Source: Sycon ciliatum
Lineage: Eukaryota; Porifera; Calcarea; Leucosolenida; Sycettidae
Assembly (NCBI RefSeq): GCF_964019385.1
Contig: NC_088645.1
Location: 44,543,529 to 44,607,528, forward strand
Length of the DNA stretch: 64,000 nucleotides
Direction: 5' to 3'
The first letter of the stretch is position 1. Every line of letters starts with the position of its first letter. Positions 45,488-56,301 of this stretch are shown here, piece by piece. The notes beneath the pieces were generated by a model, which saw only the letters and a list, made by a program, of their open reading frames with translations, was not told the origin of the DNA and searched no databases. Position numbers and translations under genes: made by a program.

Positions 45488-45566
45488 ACATAAAAATCCT
45501 TAAAAATTCCATGAACTCGTTGTTGTCTGGCCATGTCTGCATCGATTATACTCCTAATTGCACTAA

Positions 45567-46069
45567 GGGAATAATAATTGTGGAAAAAAGGGGGAGATTG
45601 AGAGATGTATGGGTAGCTCTCGAGTGATACGGTAGGGTGAATCTAGACCAGAGTGGCTGGCAATTTCGTCGCAGGTGTGTGTGCAGCGGTGGCTTTCAGA
45701 GGTGGTCTGTAGCCCACAGCCAGTCAGTGTGTAGCAAGTGCTTCCATGCAGCTGCTTTGAAGCGGTGCAGCCATTGCAGGGACATTGGTGGCTGGAACAG
45801 GGAGGGTGGCAGTTGACTTCACAAACTGATGTGGGCAAACGGGAAGGACCGCCTGATGTACTCTGGTGCAGCTGGTTGTAGGGTATTGAGGAGCTGGTGA
45901 GGATGGGTCACCGCGTGCGTGTGTCGGGTTCGTGGACGAACCACAGTGGGTACAGCTGGTGGGACAATGTTGGTCAGCTGTTGTGGGCTTCCGATGCACT
46001 GAAGCTTGTACATGTAGCACAGCCCAGAGAGAGTGCGTCGTGCAGCCAGACTCTGGAGGAGCACATCTG
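45567..46069. other. No gene recognised
   Basis: A minus-strand Cys-rich open frame (45563-45838) has irregular cysteine spacing and no clear splice sites, so I do not call it. Confidence 0.4.
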
Positions 46070-46867
46070 CTCCTACTTGAGATGTATAATTTTACCCACA
46101 TTCCAATACGAATGCAACAGCTTTTCCTATTCCCTTTCCTCTACACAACGTGATCGTCTTGAGAAACTTCTCAAGAGAGCGGTGTGTGTTGTCTGCTCTG
46201 CTCATTTCCTGTATGCAACTGCCCCTCTTTTTGAACGCCACAGCATTCAACCCCTGCAATCAATGTATTGCCGCAAACTCCTCCTGCTAACCTTTCGTGT
46301 AATTCATAATAGAGAGGTTCGGGGGTACGATTTTCCGTGCCAAAATCCGTGTGGGCGCTACGGATTTTTTCCAGGCGTGCTCAATATTTCGGCACCGAGA
46401 ATCCGTGTGGACTGGCTTTCACACGAACCATGTTTCGTAGGGAGATTTTGCGTCATCGGGTGCAGAAAGATTTTTCGCGTACAAATTTAGTACGAGAAAC
46501 ATGGATTTTCCGCGGGAAGTTTTGATTTCGGTACAAATTTTCAAAATACTAAGGCATAGCGCGGGAATGTGACGCGTTTGCGATCGTAACCTAGGCAATG
46601 ACGGCAACCACATAAGTTCCGTACTCCGGAACATTTCACTGCTCGAAAACGACGTATAAAAAATCCGTAGCGCCTCTACGGATTTTGGCACGAAAAATCG
46701 TACTCCGGAACCTCCCTAATAACTGTAGTGTGCTTCTTCATGACCTCGTTACACCTCTGTCACACACCCGTCGAACGAGGAGCACAAATGTTCCCCTGCT
46801 TCTTTTAGCGAGGATCATATCTGCCGCCGCCACACACAGCCCTTCATCTCAATGTTCCGCTCTCTAG
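46070..46867 (+). pseudogene. LINE C-terminal fragment split by a MITE
   Basis: Before the MITE: PTFQYECNSFSYSLS, RLEKLLKRAVCVV and RKLLLLTFRVIHN. After it: NCSVLLHDLVTPLSHTRRT and PLLLARIISAAATHSP, as at the end of CR1/Jockey-type ORF2 proteins. The rest of the reverse transcriptase is absent. The 3' flank to about 47140 includes AATAAACCAATCC. Confidence 0.65.
46312..46716. mobile_element. MITE with about 55-bp terminal inverted repeats, TAATA target duplication
   Basis: The ends begin GAGAGGTTCGGGGGTACG and, reversed, GGGAGGTTCCGGAGTACG; the repeat continues through CCAAAATCCGT and GCGCTACGGATTTTTT. TAATA flanks it at 46307-46311 and 46717-46721. It is 405 bp long with no ORF. Confidence 0.85.
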
Positions 46868-46871
46868 AATA

Positions 46872-47398
46872 AGTTGCCTGCATCTATACGATCACTGAAG
46901 AAACCAGGTCAATTCCGGACCGCTCTCTTACCCCACTTGAAAAATGCACTGACTTACGTTGCTCACTGATCAAATAATCATGCAATCTTTCCTCTGCTGT
47001 CTTAAATCCTACTCTATTTTTTCTTTTTTTCTTTTAATCTTTTCCTTACATGTGTGTGCCTATAACTTTAGTCGATCTCATGTTATAAGGCAACACTGCC
47101 TGTTTGTTATTCGACGTTAAATAAACCAATCCAAAAATCCAATCCAGGACTCAGGATCATACTGTATTTGGAGAATTAGCTAGCATGGAGCATGAACAGC
47201 ACCATGGGAATGTTGTCTTAGTCATTTGCTAAATGGTATGCCTATCCACATATTCTACCAGAAGAGGACATATTGTAAGAAGTCTACCACAGGTCCGGAA
47301 ATAACTACAATATAAACCTCTAAGAAGTTGTCATGTTGCGTGGTGATGTCTGCGGCATTCATTGAAATTTAGGACATAATCGGACTGCTAGAGGGGAA
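46872..47398. other. No gene recognised
   Basis: LINE 3' flank followed by unassigned intron sequence of the receptor gene. Confidence 0.4.
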
Positions 47399-48228
47399 GT
47401 TGAGCCTAAAATCAAATATTCACCAGTTGTAGTCTTCGGGGTGGAGAGTCGAATGGTCTTGGTCCGAGGAAGCTGAGACACTCGAGCACTTCCACCGAAA
47501 CTGGGAGACTGTGCCTTACTAGATGGGGATTTGTATGCAAAATCTCACTAAAAGCGCCATGTCGTTCTTATAAAAGCACGGATGATCGCGATTGCATATG
47601 TTGTAGTCTTTTGGACGCTGAATCGATTGGGTTTGGTCTGAAAAGGCTGCGATGCAGCATTCGGCCCTTACTCCCAATAGAACATGGCTGGACTAACGGT
47701 CATGTGCTCGTGCGTACACCAGTCACCTGGTCACTGTGCCTGCAGAGCCGTGCAGGCTACAACTAACAGCACGTTTGAGTGAGTTTCTGTCACTCGAGTT
47801 GAACCTTTTGCACCTTTGAGTTGAACCTTGGTGTGAAATTTGTCGCCTGCTGGCGCGGTGTCCAGGTGACTGGTGCACGCAGGAGCACGGTACCGCTTGT
47901 TCAACCATGTTCGATTGGGAGTAAGGGCCGAACGCTACATCGATGCCTTTTCGGACCAAAACCAGTCGGCTCAGCCTCCAAAAGACTACAACATATGGGC
48001 CAATCGCGGTCATCCGTGCTTTTATAAGAACGAAATGGCACTTTTAGTGACATTTTGCATACAGATCCGTATCTAGTAGGGCGCAGTCTCCCAGTTTCGG
48101 CGGAAGTGCTTGAGTTCGATTGGGAACAAAGGAGAAAGGGAGCGTCTCAGCTTCCTTCGACCAAGACCATTCGACTTAGCACCCCGAAGACTACAACTGG
48201 TGAACATTTGATTTTAGGCTTAACTTAA
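47399..48228. repeat. Foldback element with roughly 340-380-bp arms
   Basis: The left arm starts GTTGAGCCTAAAATCAAAT and the right arm ends ATTTGATTTTAGGCTTAAC. The arms are diverged (many mismatches and small indels) around a centre near 47745-47860 where CCAGTCACCTGG faces CCAGGTGACTGG. It is an old, non-coding inverted repeat 100 bp from the transmembrane exon. Confidence 0.8.
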
Positions 48229-48329
48229 CTTAACATGATATAGAAGAAAAACATGATAAAATCGGACTATTCCATGGTGATGTAAGTGAGGTTAGAACAT
48301 AACGTTAGCTGATATCTACTGGTACTAAC

Positions 48330-48470
48330 CGGGTATGGCGGGTTTGCCGGATATCTGCCGTTTGTGGATGATCATAGCGGCAGCCACTGCTATGCCTCCG
48401 ATGCCCAATAAACTGAGAGAAAGAGATATAGCTAAGGAGCGACCAGAGTTTGAGCCGGCTTCCCCCGTCC
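48330..48470 (-). CDS. Receptor gene, transmembrane exon
   Basis: Acceptor TATCTTCAG at 48471 and donor GTTAGT at 48329 define a 141-bp exon of 47 codons in phase 1 at both ends. It reads TGEAGSNSGRS, then a hydrophobic span SLLGIGGIAVAAAMII, then the stop-transfer HKRQ, so the following exon is cytoplasmic. The small-residue GIGG near the start of the span could support helix pairing. Its phase matches the tail exon at 38210 and the EGF exon at 52030. Confidence 0.75.
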
Positions 48471-49083
48471 CTGAAGATACACAGCGGAAATATCAACAAG
48501 ACCCCGTTAGTGGTTTTGTTCATCGATTTAGAAATGAATAACAGAAAAACCCAGAAAAGAGATTTTTCATCAGTTTCAAAACTTCGCTGTTAACCCTTTG
48601 CATGCTGAGTATGAGTTGACTCGCGCTTTATGCATGACCTGATCCACTATGTACGAGTTAACTCGCAAAAAAATCGCAGAGAGAGAGAGAGAGTGTGTGC
48701 GTGTTGGTCAGTTTTGGTTTGCTGGACGAATAGTCTGTGTCAGTGTTTTCTTTGGGTTTAATACTAGTGAGATTTTGCTGTACAGTGTACGTGAAACGTA
48801 GGAGTCACTTAGAAAACAGGTGCCTGGGTCAGAGTCCATGGCTTCTCTTGGGTCCAAATTCGGATGGGTAGAATACGGCTTCTACATTGTCCCCACATGT
48901 AGAGAAAAAACGTGTACGAATCTGCCGGGTATCATCAAAATCTGGCGAAGCATAGAGCAGAACAGGTTTCCTTAGTGTCTGTCACACAACGGCCTCCGAG
49001 AGTGAAAGACTTTTCACGTCTTCTTTCTGTGCGTGTCCTTATTATTTGGTAGTATGGTGCTTTCTTTTTGATTTTGTTGCATT
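48471..49083. other. No gene recognised
   Basis: Intron sequence with a short (GA)n run near 48678-48695. Confidence 0.4.
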
Positions 49084-49330
49084 GTGTTGGTTGCATGTGC
49101 AGTCTTCTGCAGAACAGTGTGTTGGTTGCATGTGCAGTCTTCTGCAGAACAGTGTGTTGGTTGCATGTGCAGTCTTCTGCAGAACAGTGTGTTGGTTGCA
49201 TGTGCAGTCTTCTGCAGAACAGTGTGTTGGTTGCATGTGCAGTCTTCTGCAGAACACTGTGTTGGTTGCATGTGCAGTCTTATGCAGAACACTGTGTTGG
49301 TTGCATGTGCAGTCTTCTACAAAACACGCA
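49084..49330. repeat. 35-bp minisatellite, about seven copies
   Basis: Unit TGTTGGTTGCATGTGCAG followed by TCTTCTGCAGAACAGTG. All frames are open because the unit lacks stops, giving Cys-rich artefact peptides. Confidence 0.95.
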
Positions 49331-50333
49331 CACCATTGTCATTTATATAACATTGTTTTTGCACGCATGGCCAAATGCTGTAACACGGTTTTCTTTTTTC
49401 TTTGGTTATCACTTTTGCCTCATCGTGTCTAGCAGTCTTCTTGTTTGTCTGTCTCCAAGGAATTATGTAGAACATTTAGTTCATTTTCGTTGTTGTGTGG
49501 CGAGGCGGATGGGAGGGGAGGCTGGGTGCCTGACGCACGGAGATGTCACTTCTCTGCGGTTGACGTCACAGTATAAGAATTAGCAGAGAAGTAGTGTTCT
49601 CTGTCCACCCGGGAACGGGTATGAGGGAGCACGGTGTGGGATAAAAGGAGGTGACGAGTGCAGGGTCGGCCTCTTTTGTCTTTGTGCGGAGAGTTGAGTG
49701 AGAGTGCACACCCACCCACCCCAGTAATGATCATGTAATTCCATACATCATCGCTTTGATTATTCTAGTGATTTGATTATTCTAGAGTGTGCGGATGCAT
49801 AATGGTCGGGCGTGGTTTTCTGGTTGTACGTAGCTGGAGTTTTTGGTTAGACTAGGCAATGGTTCTGTATAGTCATGACCGCGGAATTGTGTGCAAAGAC
49901 AATAAGTTGGGGCGCTGTGCTGTGGTGGCCCCCACTGGCAGTGTTCACGTGTTCAATAGTGGTGTACACGTATGAGTGAGTGTGCGGATGTGTGCGCAAC
50001 GAATGAGTGCAGGGTGGACAGAGAAAACATTTTTTTATTATTTCACCGTCCAATGGCAGAAGCCAATGCAAAGGAGGAGGCGCTAGCCAGCCATGGCAGG
50101 AGAAGAAAAAAGAAAGAAAGAATGAAAGAAGATGATAATGGGAAGAGATGAATGCATCAGCGCTGTGAAAAAAAAATATGCTGGTGCACTAAAACATTAC
50201 GGGAATGCAACACGTGTTCACGGGATTCTCCTCACCTCATCCCCCAAAAAGTAGCTCTCAACTCAGACTGATTACCCTCAAGCACCAACCTACATTCCAT
50301 CCTCACAGACCAAAGTGATACTAAGTCTTTATA
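49331..50333. other. No gene recognised
   Basis: Intron or intergenic sequence; no domain, repeat family or RNA gene seen. Confidence 0.4.
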
Positions 50334-50568
50334 GCAGGAAATTTTCGGACGGAATTTATTTTCGTACGATTTCGTACACGGCCTCTTTTGTACGGAAATT
50401 AATTCCGTACTAAAATTTGTTCATGTGCAATTATGTACACTATACATGTACATGCATACTCCTTGCAAACACGTGTATTTAGCATGCAGCACTGTACGAA
50501 AATATAACCCGTACGAAAGGTCGAAATTTGGCTTTGTCCGAAAATATTTCCGTCCCAAAATTTCCTGC
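50334..50568. mobile_element. 235-bp MITE, TATA target duplication
   Basis: Ends GCAGGAAATTTTCGGACGG and, reversed, GCAGGAAATTTTGGGACGG; flanked by TATA at 50330-50333 and 50569-50572. TA-type duplication suggests mobilisation by a Tc1/mariner-like enzyme. Confidence 0.75.
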
Positions 50569-50587
50569 TATATAGTATTGTCTCCCA

Positions 50588-50950
50588 AACTGTTCGTGGT
50601 AGAGGAAACCATACTGTTCGTGGTAGAGGAAACCATACTGTTCGTGGTAGAGGAAACCATACTGTTCGTGGTAGAGGAAACCATACTGTTCGTGGTAGAG
50701 GAAACCATACTGTTCGTGGTAGAGGAAACCATACTGTTCGTGGTAGAGGAAACCATACTGTTCGTGGTAGAGGAAACCATACTGTTCGTGGTAGAGAAAC
50801 CATACTGTTCGTGGTAGAGGAACCCATACTGTCCGTGGTAGAGGAAACCATACTGTTCGTGGTAGAGGAAACCATACTGTTCGTGGTAGAGGAAACCATA
50901 CTGTTCGTGGTAGAGGAAACCATACTGTTCGTGGTAGAGGAAACCGTACT
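50588..50950. repeat. 24-bp minisatellite, about 15 copies
   Basis: Unit CTGTTCGTGGTAGAGG plus AAACCATA. Being eight codons long, it keeps several frames open, producing repetitive artefact peptides. It directly follows the MITE. Confidence 0.97.
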
Positions 50951-50994
50951 GGCAGCGTTAAGTACATCGAACGGAGGGCAGTAATCTTGCACTA

Positions 50995-51800
50995 CTAGAA
51001 TAGTTTACCCTTGATGTACTTTGTGTATGCAGATCGATCACATATGATCGATTCATAATTGATCCTTAAAACCTTCGTAACTCCATCATTTTTTTCAAAC
51101 TCAACAATCAAAGGGTCTATCTGGTAGCGGTAACTCCCAGCTTCCAATGCAACAACCGCCGAAGAGCTACGATGGCCTAATCCAAAGATATAGCACTTCG
51201 CATTCTTATCTCGGCAAATTCAAATTTTTTGATCGATCTCTTCGCCATTTTAGGGTAAAATCCCTTCTTCGTGTACTCTTTGACCAACTGGGCACAAGAT
51301 AATGACGTTGGCTGAAGTTAGAATCGCCTCGAAAAGATTTGAGCGTTCTGAGGTAGAGGAGAGTGGCCACAATGGTGTACAGTCAACTTCGCTAATAACG
51401 ACTGCGGATATAACGACAATTCGCGAATAACGACAGCATTTCCATGCCCAGAGCAAAGTCCCTTCCAACTGTAGTACATATAATGAGACTTCGGGTATAA
51501 CGACACTTCGCGAATAAGGACACTTTTTTGATGCCCCGCCGAGTGTCGTTATAAGCAAAGTTGACTGTAGATGGGGATTTGCGCGCCTATCGGGCTTGAA
51601 TATGACTTTTGCGGTATTCCCCGCGCCTGATTTGTGGCAGCTAGTTGATGGAGCCTGGTGTCCTGGCGTTGCTGTCGCCGGGAGGTTTCCAGAGCCCAAG
51701 GTTGTGGAAATGGAGTGAAGGGGGCCAAAGTCATAGCCTGTGGAAGGTGAAAATTGTGCTGAAAATTCAAATTCTGCTTCATTCTGTGCTGGAAATCATT
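50995..51800. repeat. Segmental duplicate A, intron part (empty piggyBac site)
   Basis: Aligns with 52937-53018 joined to 60474-60930, with the piggyBac removed; the intact site is GATCCTTAAAACC with TTAA at 51066-51069. A copy-specific stretch of about 150 bp (near 51380-51560) is absent from the other copy. It leads into the EGF exon at 52030. Confidence 0.85.
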
Positions 51801-52029
51801 ACATTAAGGGTTAAAAATTAACACATATGCGCAACAGAGTTGACCAGTAGACATCAGCTTGAGAGGTTGAGGGAGGGGGACGATGATTTCTCAGCGAGCC
51901 TGGGGCACAAACTTTGAACAACTTGCCATGTAGAAGGCGCCAAGTATTTGAAAAGCTACAACTCACACGTACTGAAGGTGTATGAAATTCACCACGGCAA
52001 CACAAACAAGTCGTGTATTTAACACTTAC

Positions 52030-52161
52030 CTATACAGGAGAGACCATCTCCTTTAAAACCTGGTTCACAGGTGCAAACGTATGATGAGTTTCCCTTCGCA
52101 ATCTTTCTGCAAACAGCATTCTGGTCACACTGGTGAGATCCCTCGGCACATCCATCAAATG
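52030..52161 (-). CDS. Receptor gene, EGF-like exon A
   Basis: Acceptor TTGTTTCAG and donor GTAAGTG bound a 132-bp phase 1-1 exon of 44 codons. It encodes one EGF-like domain with six cysteines: GCAEGSHQC, AVC, YVCTCEPGFKGDGLSC. Without the D/N-x-D/N calcium signature it is probably non-calcium-binding. It is a duplicate of exon B at 61160-61288 and the domain nearest the membrane. Confidence 0.88.
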   Translation of the reverse strand, partial: HLMDVPRDLTSVTRMLFAERLRRETHHTFAPVNQVLKEMVSPV

Positions 52162-52216
52162 CTGAAACAAGGCCAAGATATCAGAACGAGCACAGAAATT
52201 GGAAGATGACACGTAC

Positions 52217-52315
52217 CACTACATGGCCAGCAATCGAGGACATCTGAGAGTTGTAATTTTTGTACTCCTCCGAGGTGTGATTTTTGGCGTGCTGGGCCAA
52301 GCACAAGGAAGCCAT
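52217..52315 (-). CDS. Receptor gene, short exon resembling half a CCP domain
   Basis: Acceptor TTTTTTTGCAG and donor GTACGT bound a 99-bp phase 1-1 exon, separated from EGF exon A by only 55 bp. It reads GFLVLGPARQKSHLGG and ends DVLDCWPCS. The start resembles GFRLLGDGS of the CCP exon at 61837-62004 and the end keeps a PxC-like ending, but the central cysteine is missing. It may be a decayed or truncated CCP exon from the module duplication, or it may not be used. Confidence 0.5.
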
Positions 52316-53014
52316 CTGCAAAAAAACTGCAGAAAATGGTTGTTGTTTGATCCTTTGGTGTAATCTTTGTTTCTAGTCGAAGCTAGTTGCTGTTTGGAGC
52401 AGAAACGCTGAAATTGACTATTTTCTGCATGTACTCATACATGTACTCATGTACTCAGGCATGCAGTCTCACTCGTATTTTAGCTCTTTTTCTGGAATGG
52501 ATGCTGCTCTGCGCCCCTTGGTGAACCTTTCCTGCGCTCGTGGAGCAGCTGAAAAGGACCACTGGTATGTCTGGTTCCTGGTTAGAAAGTGGAGAGTCGA
52601 CTTTTGTGCCTTGAAAAAGGAGTAGAGAGCAATAAAGGTACGTCTGTGGCTTATTTTTGAGTGCTCCTCGTACATTTTTGATCGTGATAGAAATTCTCAG
52701 ACCAAAGTCAGACCAAAGTCAGCGCGATGATGGCCGTACAGTTTTCTTCTGGATTTTTTAGTTGTTTCATCTCGTATCTATGTCAGTATCGTGATGGTGA
52801 AGTGGAGAGGGTGATTTTCTTCCTCTAGGCTTCGTTCGGCCGACTTTGCTTCATCCTCGTTGAAAAGTGATCCTGAAAAAAAGGTCGATTCGCAAAATTA
52901 TGTTGATTTTGAATGTACGTGGTGACATGCGATTGCTGGCTATGCTAGAATAGTTAACCCTTTATGTATTTTTGTATGTGGATCGATCACATATGATCGA
53001 TTCATGATTGATCC
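52316..53014. other. No gene recognised; intron
   Basis: Intron of the receptor gene. From 52937 it matches 50997 onward, including the ACATATGATCGATTC palindrome, up to the piggyBac target TTAA. Confidence 0.5.
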
Positions 53015-53289
53015 TTAATGATAGCTTGCATAGCGTCCTACCGGTAGGACGTTGCGTCCTACCGGTAGGATGCTGGAACTCACCCTGAGAAAATTTGAAC
53101 GCTTGAGATTTTTTCTTTTTGAACTGGGTTTGAATTCTTTTATTCTCACGATGGCCTGTGGCCAATAAGAGAAAAATAATTACAGGCACGGGGATCAGAT
53201 ACAGAGAGATCAAAGTTTAGCTGCTTGCTGAGGCAGTAGCGATGGCAATACTAATTGGGTGTTAATCACGTATGCTGGGCGCAATGGAG

Positions 53290-55689
53290 CTATAGATGTG
53301 CTGAGCAATGTGAGCAAGTACATACGGAAGAGATGACAAGTGGTAGGATGTTTGCTTTGAAATCTCGTCTGGCATTGATTTGCCGGATGCTGGGTGGGAT
53401 GCTATTAAAGAGATCAAGAGAAGCATAGATGGGGGAGTCTCTTAGCCGGTTTGTACGTGTTGTGGGTAGCTCAAAGGTTCGGGGGAACCTGAGCGTGCGA
53501 ATGGGTTGTATTCGGGGTAGGTGAATTGCAAGAAGGTGTGGTGGTGCATATCTATGGTGCAGGCTGTGTGCAAGAAGGATATGGGAGAGGGTACGGCGGC
53601 TGCTGAGTGATGGCCATTTGAGTCGGTGCAGCAGCACGTAGTGGGTTCTGTGTTCAAAGAGGGGGAGATGCAAACAGAGGCGAGCAGCGCGCCGTTGGAT
53701 GCGCTCAAGCCGGTCGTTCAGGGTTGCGGGGAGGGGTGAGAGGACAGTGCAAGCATACTCAAGAATAGGGCGGATGTAGGTTAGATAGATGGAGGAGAGA
53801 GCAGAAGTGTTTAAGGAATTGCGTAGTCGCAGGAGAAGGAACATCTTCCTGGTCGCTTTAGTGATGATGTAGTCAACATGCGAGTTCCAGCATAGATTCT
53901 GCTGTATGAAGAGGCCAAGGTGGCGATGCCTTGAGGCCACAGTGAGGTTGGTATCGTTAAGTGTGATTGATGGTGGTCTGGGAGGTGGCCGGTTGGTGTG
54001 GTGAAAGTGGATGACAGTGGTCTTACTTTCGTTGACCAGGAGATGCCAATCCTTCAGCCACTGTGCCGCGGTTGTCACAGCTGACTGGAGGTGCTCTTCT
54101 GCGGCTAGAAAATTCTTGTGAGCGGCAATGATGGCAGTGTCGTCGGCAAACTGGCTGCACTCAGTGTTGGCATTTATGCAGGCGGTTGGCAGATCAACTG
54201 TGTAGGCCGTGAACAAAAGCGGCCCCAAGACAGAGCCTTGGTGGACCCCCGCTGGAATGTTTAGCCATGTTGATTTGCTGCTCTCCACTTGCACACGTTG
54301 TCGTCTATTGGTGAGATAGGAGGCAAGCCACTGGAGGCATTTGCCATCGAGTCCGAGGTGGGCCAATTTTGCAAGCAGTCCTTGGTGCCACACCCGGTCA
54401 AACGCCTTAGAGAGGTCGAAGAAGCAAGCAATTACTGTTTGCCCGGCGTCTCTTTTCTCGGTGATCTGATGGATTAACCGAGATAGCTGCTGTGTGGTGC
54501 CATCGTTTGGCCGAAAGCCTGATTGGCCGTTGGGGAGGTGAGGTTGGATGTGCTTTGAGATGCGGTCAGCAACTATCCTCTCTTGTACTTTCGACGTCAC
54601 GCTGAGTAGCGATATCGGTCGATAGTTGGAGGGCTCGGTTTTGCTGCCTTTCTTGTGGATGGGGGTGACTGTTGCGTCCCTCCACTCTTGCGGGATAGTG
54701 CAACGTTCGAAGGAGATGTTAAAAAGGGTTGCTAGGGACGGCGCAAGTGAACTGGCTGCCTCTTTCAGTAGGCGGGTTGGTATGCCATCACAGCCCGGAC
54801 TCTTTGACGGGTCCAGGTTAGACAGTAACTTTGAGACCTCTTGGGCTGTTGTTTCAAGTGTAGTGAGGCCAGGTGTATTGGGTGTGGGGGAATGAATGGA
54901 GGGAAGTTCCTCGTGGCATCCTGTGACTGACTGTTGGCTCTGCGAGATGAAGAAAGCGTTCAGGGCGGTTGCTTTTTCAGCGGGGGTTGAGAGAGTCTGG
55001 CCCTGGGAGAGCATGTCTGGTAGAGTAGGTCGTTGTGAGGACTGGAGGCCGCGCATCAGTTTGTGTAGGTTTGGTGTGGAGTGGCTCGTCCCAGTGCCAT
55101 TACTGACATATGTAGACTTAGCGATTCGGAGAAGGTGAGTAACTTTGTTGCGTTGGGTGGTGTATGCTGTCCAGTTGCAGGGCGTCCGGGTGCGCAAGTA
55201 GGCACGGTAGAGCCGGTGTTTTTCTCTGATGGCGTTAGTGAGCTCTGGGTTCAGCCATGGCTTTGCGGGGTGGCTAGTATGCCTCGGGGAGTGAGGTACT
55301 GCACAGTGTTTGCGGGCGCAAGTGAGCACTTTGTCCTTCCATGAGTGCCACAGGTTGTCTATGTTGGTAGTGTTCAGGGTGTCACCTTCCGGTAGCAGTT
55401 GTGTGCGTTCAATTTCGGCTTTCAGACTGCTGATGCTTGGGTTTGACCATTTCCAATTGGTGGTGTTATGGGTGGGAGGTGGTACGGCTCGAGGGGGTGC
55501 AGCGACTGGCTTGATTAAACCCCTGATGGATAGGTGGTCCGAGTTGCCGATCTGCGGGAGACTAGAGATAAGGACATAGTCGCTGTCTACATCCGTGACG
55601 ACGAGATCTAGGCAGGATTTAGGGTGCCCATTCTGCACAAGAGTGGGGAATGTGACATATTGGTGTAGAGAGTAAGTTTGGAACAGCAC
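53290..55689 (-). pseudogene. LINE ORF2, main part: endonuclease end and reverse transcriptase
   Basis: About 799 residues. Endonuclease end: LDLVVTDVDSD, then GNSDHLSIRG. Reverse transcriptase: KSPGCDGIPT, NYRPISLLSVTSK, FFDLSKAFDRVWH, GVHQGSVLGPLLFTAYTVD and the catalytic FADD, then the C-terminal tail. Downstream of the break it is open. The endonuclease start lies in a different frame at 55808-56194, so a frameshift near 55750-55800 has inactivated the protein. CR1/Jockey group by motifs. Confidence 0.85.
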
Positions 55690-56194
55690 TGCTAGATCCT
55701 CGCCAACAGCATCTGTCGTGTCAGAGTGGCACCAAGCGGCGTTCTTTGCATTAAAATCACCGAGGATAATCTTTTACGTTATTGTTGGTATGGCTCGGAT
55801 CAGTTCCTCAAGGTGCTGGCAGAATTAACGATGGTCGCAACGGGGTGGTCGGTAGACGCATGTTGCAGTTGATGGTGCTGTCGTTGGCTGACAGTTTCAG
55901 CGATAATAGGTCAAAGCTGTCTGGGGTTGTTGTAGGGACGAGTTCATGAGGTATAGTGTCGTTCACGTAGAGAATCACTCCTCCACCTTGGCGGTCTGGG
56001 CGGTCTGCACGATGTAGTGTGTATCCACTGAGGGCAAACAGGGAGTCTGGGTCGTGCTGGGTACACCATGTTTCAGAGACAGCAATGACATCATAGGGTG
56101 GCGTTGTTGACGATGCTATTGCTGACAGTTCGTCCATTTTGGGGTAGAGACTGCGAGCGTTGAAGGAGAAGAAAGAGATGCTATTTTTTTTCAT
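55690..56194 (-). pseudogene. LINE ORF2, N-terminal endonuclease part
   Basis: The frame 55808-56194 starts MKKNSISFFSFNARSLYPK with VSETWC and GGGVILYV. The bridging ILGDFNAKNAAW lies at about 55700-55770 in the other frame. Together they complete the APE motif set, confirming that a shift and not a deletion breaks the gene. Confidence 0.8.
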
Positions 56195-56301
56195 TTCCGT
56201 TTTTCATAATTTTTTTTTTTCACTGGTGGGACCTGGTGTTGATGATGATTCCAGTTCAGGCGTGGTCCATGGTGACTCCTGTAGGTCTCTGGTCAGCTAG
56301 C

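Larger units (their letters stand above)
40865..45566 (+). mobile_element. PLE copy 4 with 1222-bp inverted arms
   Basis: A left arm (40865-42600, reverse complement of the element's 3' end) is joined directly to a plus-strand body. The body starts in the reverse transcriptase and ends with the same 3' sequence (44345-45566). Removing the 514-bp nested insertion at 41071-41584, both arms are exactly 1222 bp with no length difference; I noticed one amino-acid-changing difference (Thr/Met). The arms end at CACTAA on both outer sides. Inverted terminal pieces are known for Penelope elements. The element lies within the receptor's last intron. Confidence 0.9.

Noticed and set aside
45563..45838. 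Cys-rich exon on the minus strand
   Set aside because: Cysteine spacing fits no family I know, and splice sites and phase are not convincing.
49046..49583. Cys-rich repeat protein
   Set aside because: It is a frame through the 35-bp minisatellite, open in several registers.
50588..50950. Repetitive protein encoded by the 24-bp minisatellite
   Set aside because: Several frames are open only because the unit is eight codons without stops.
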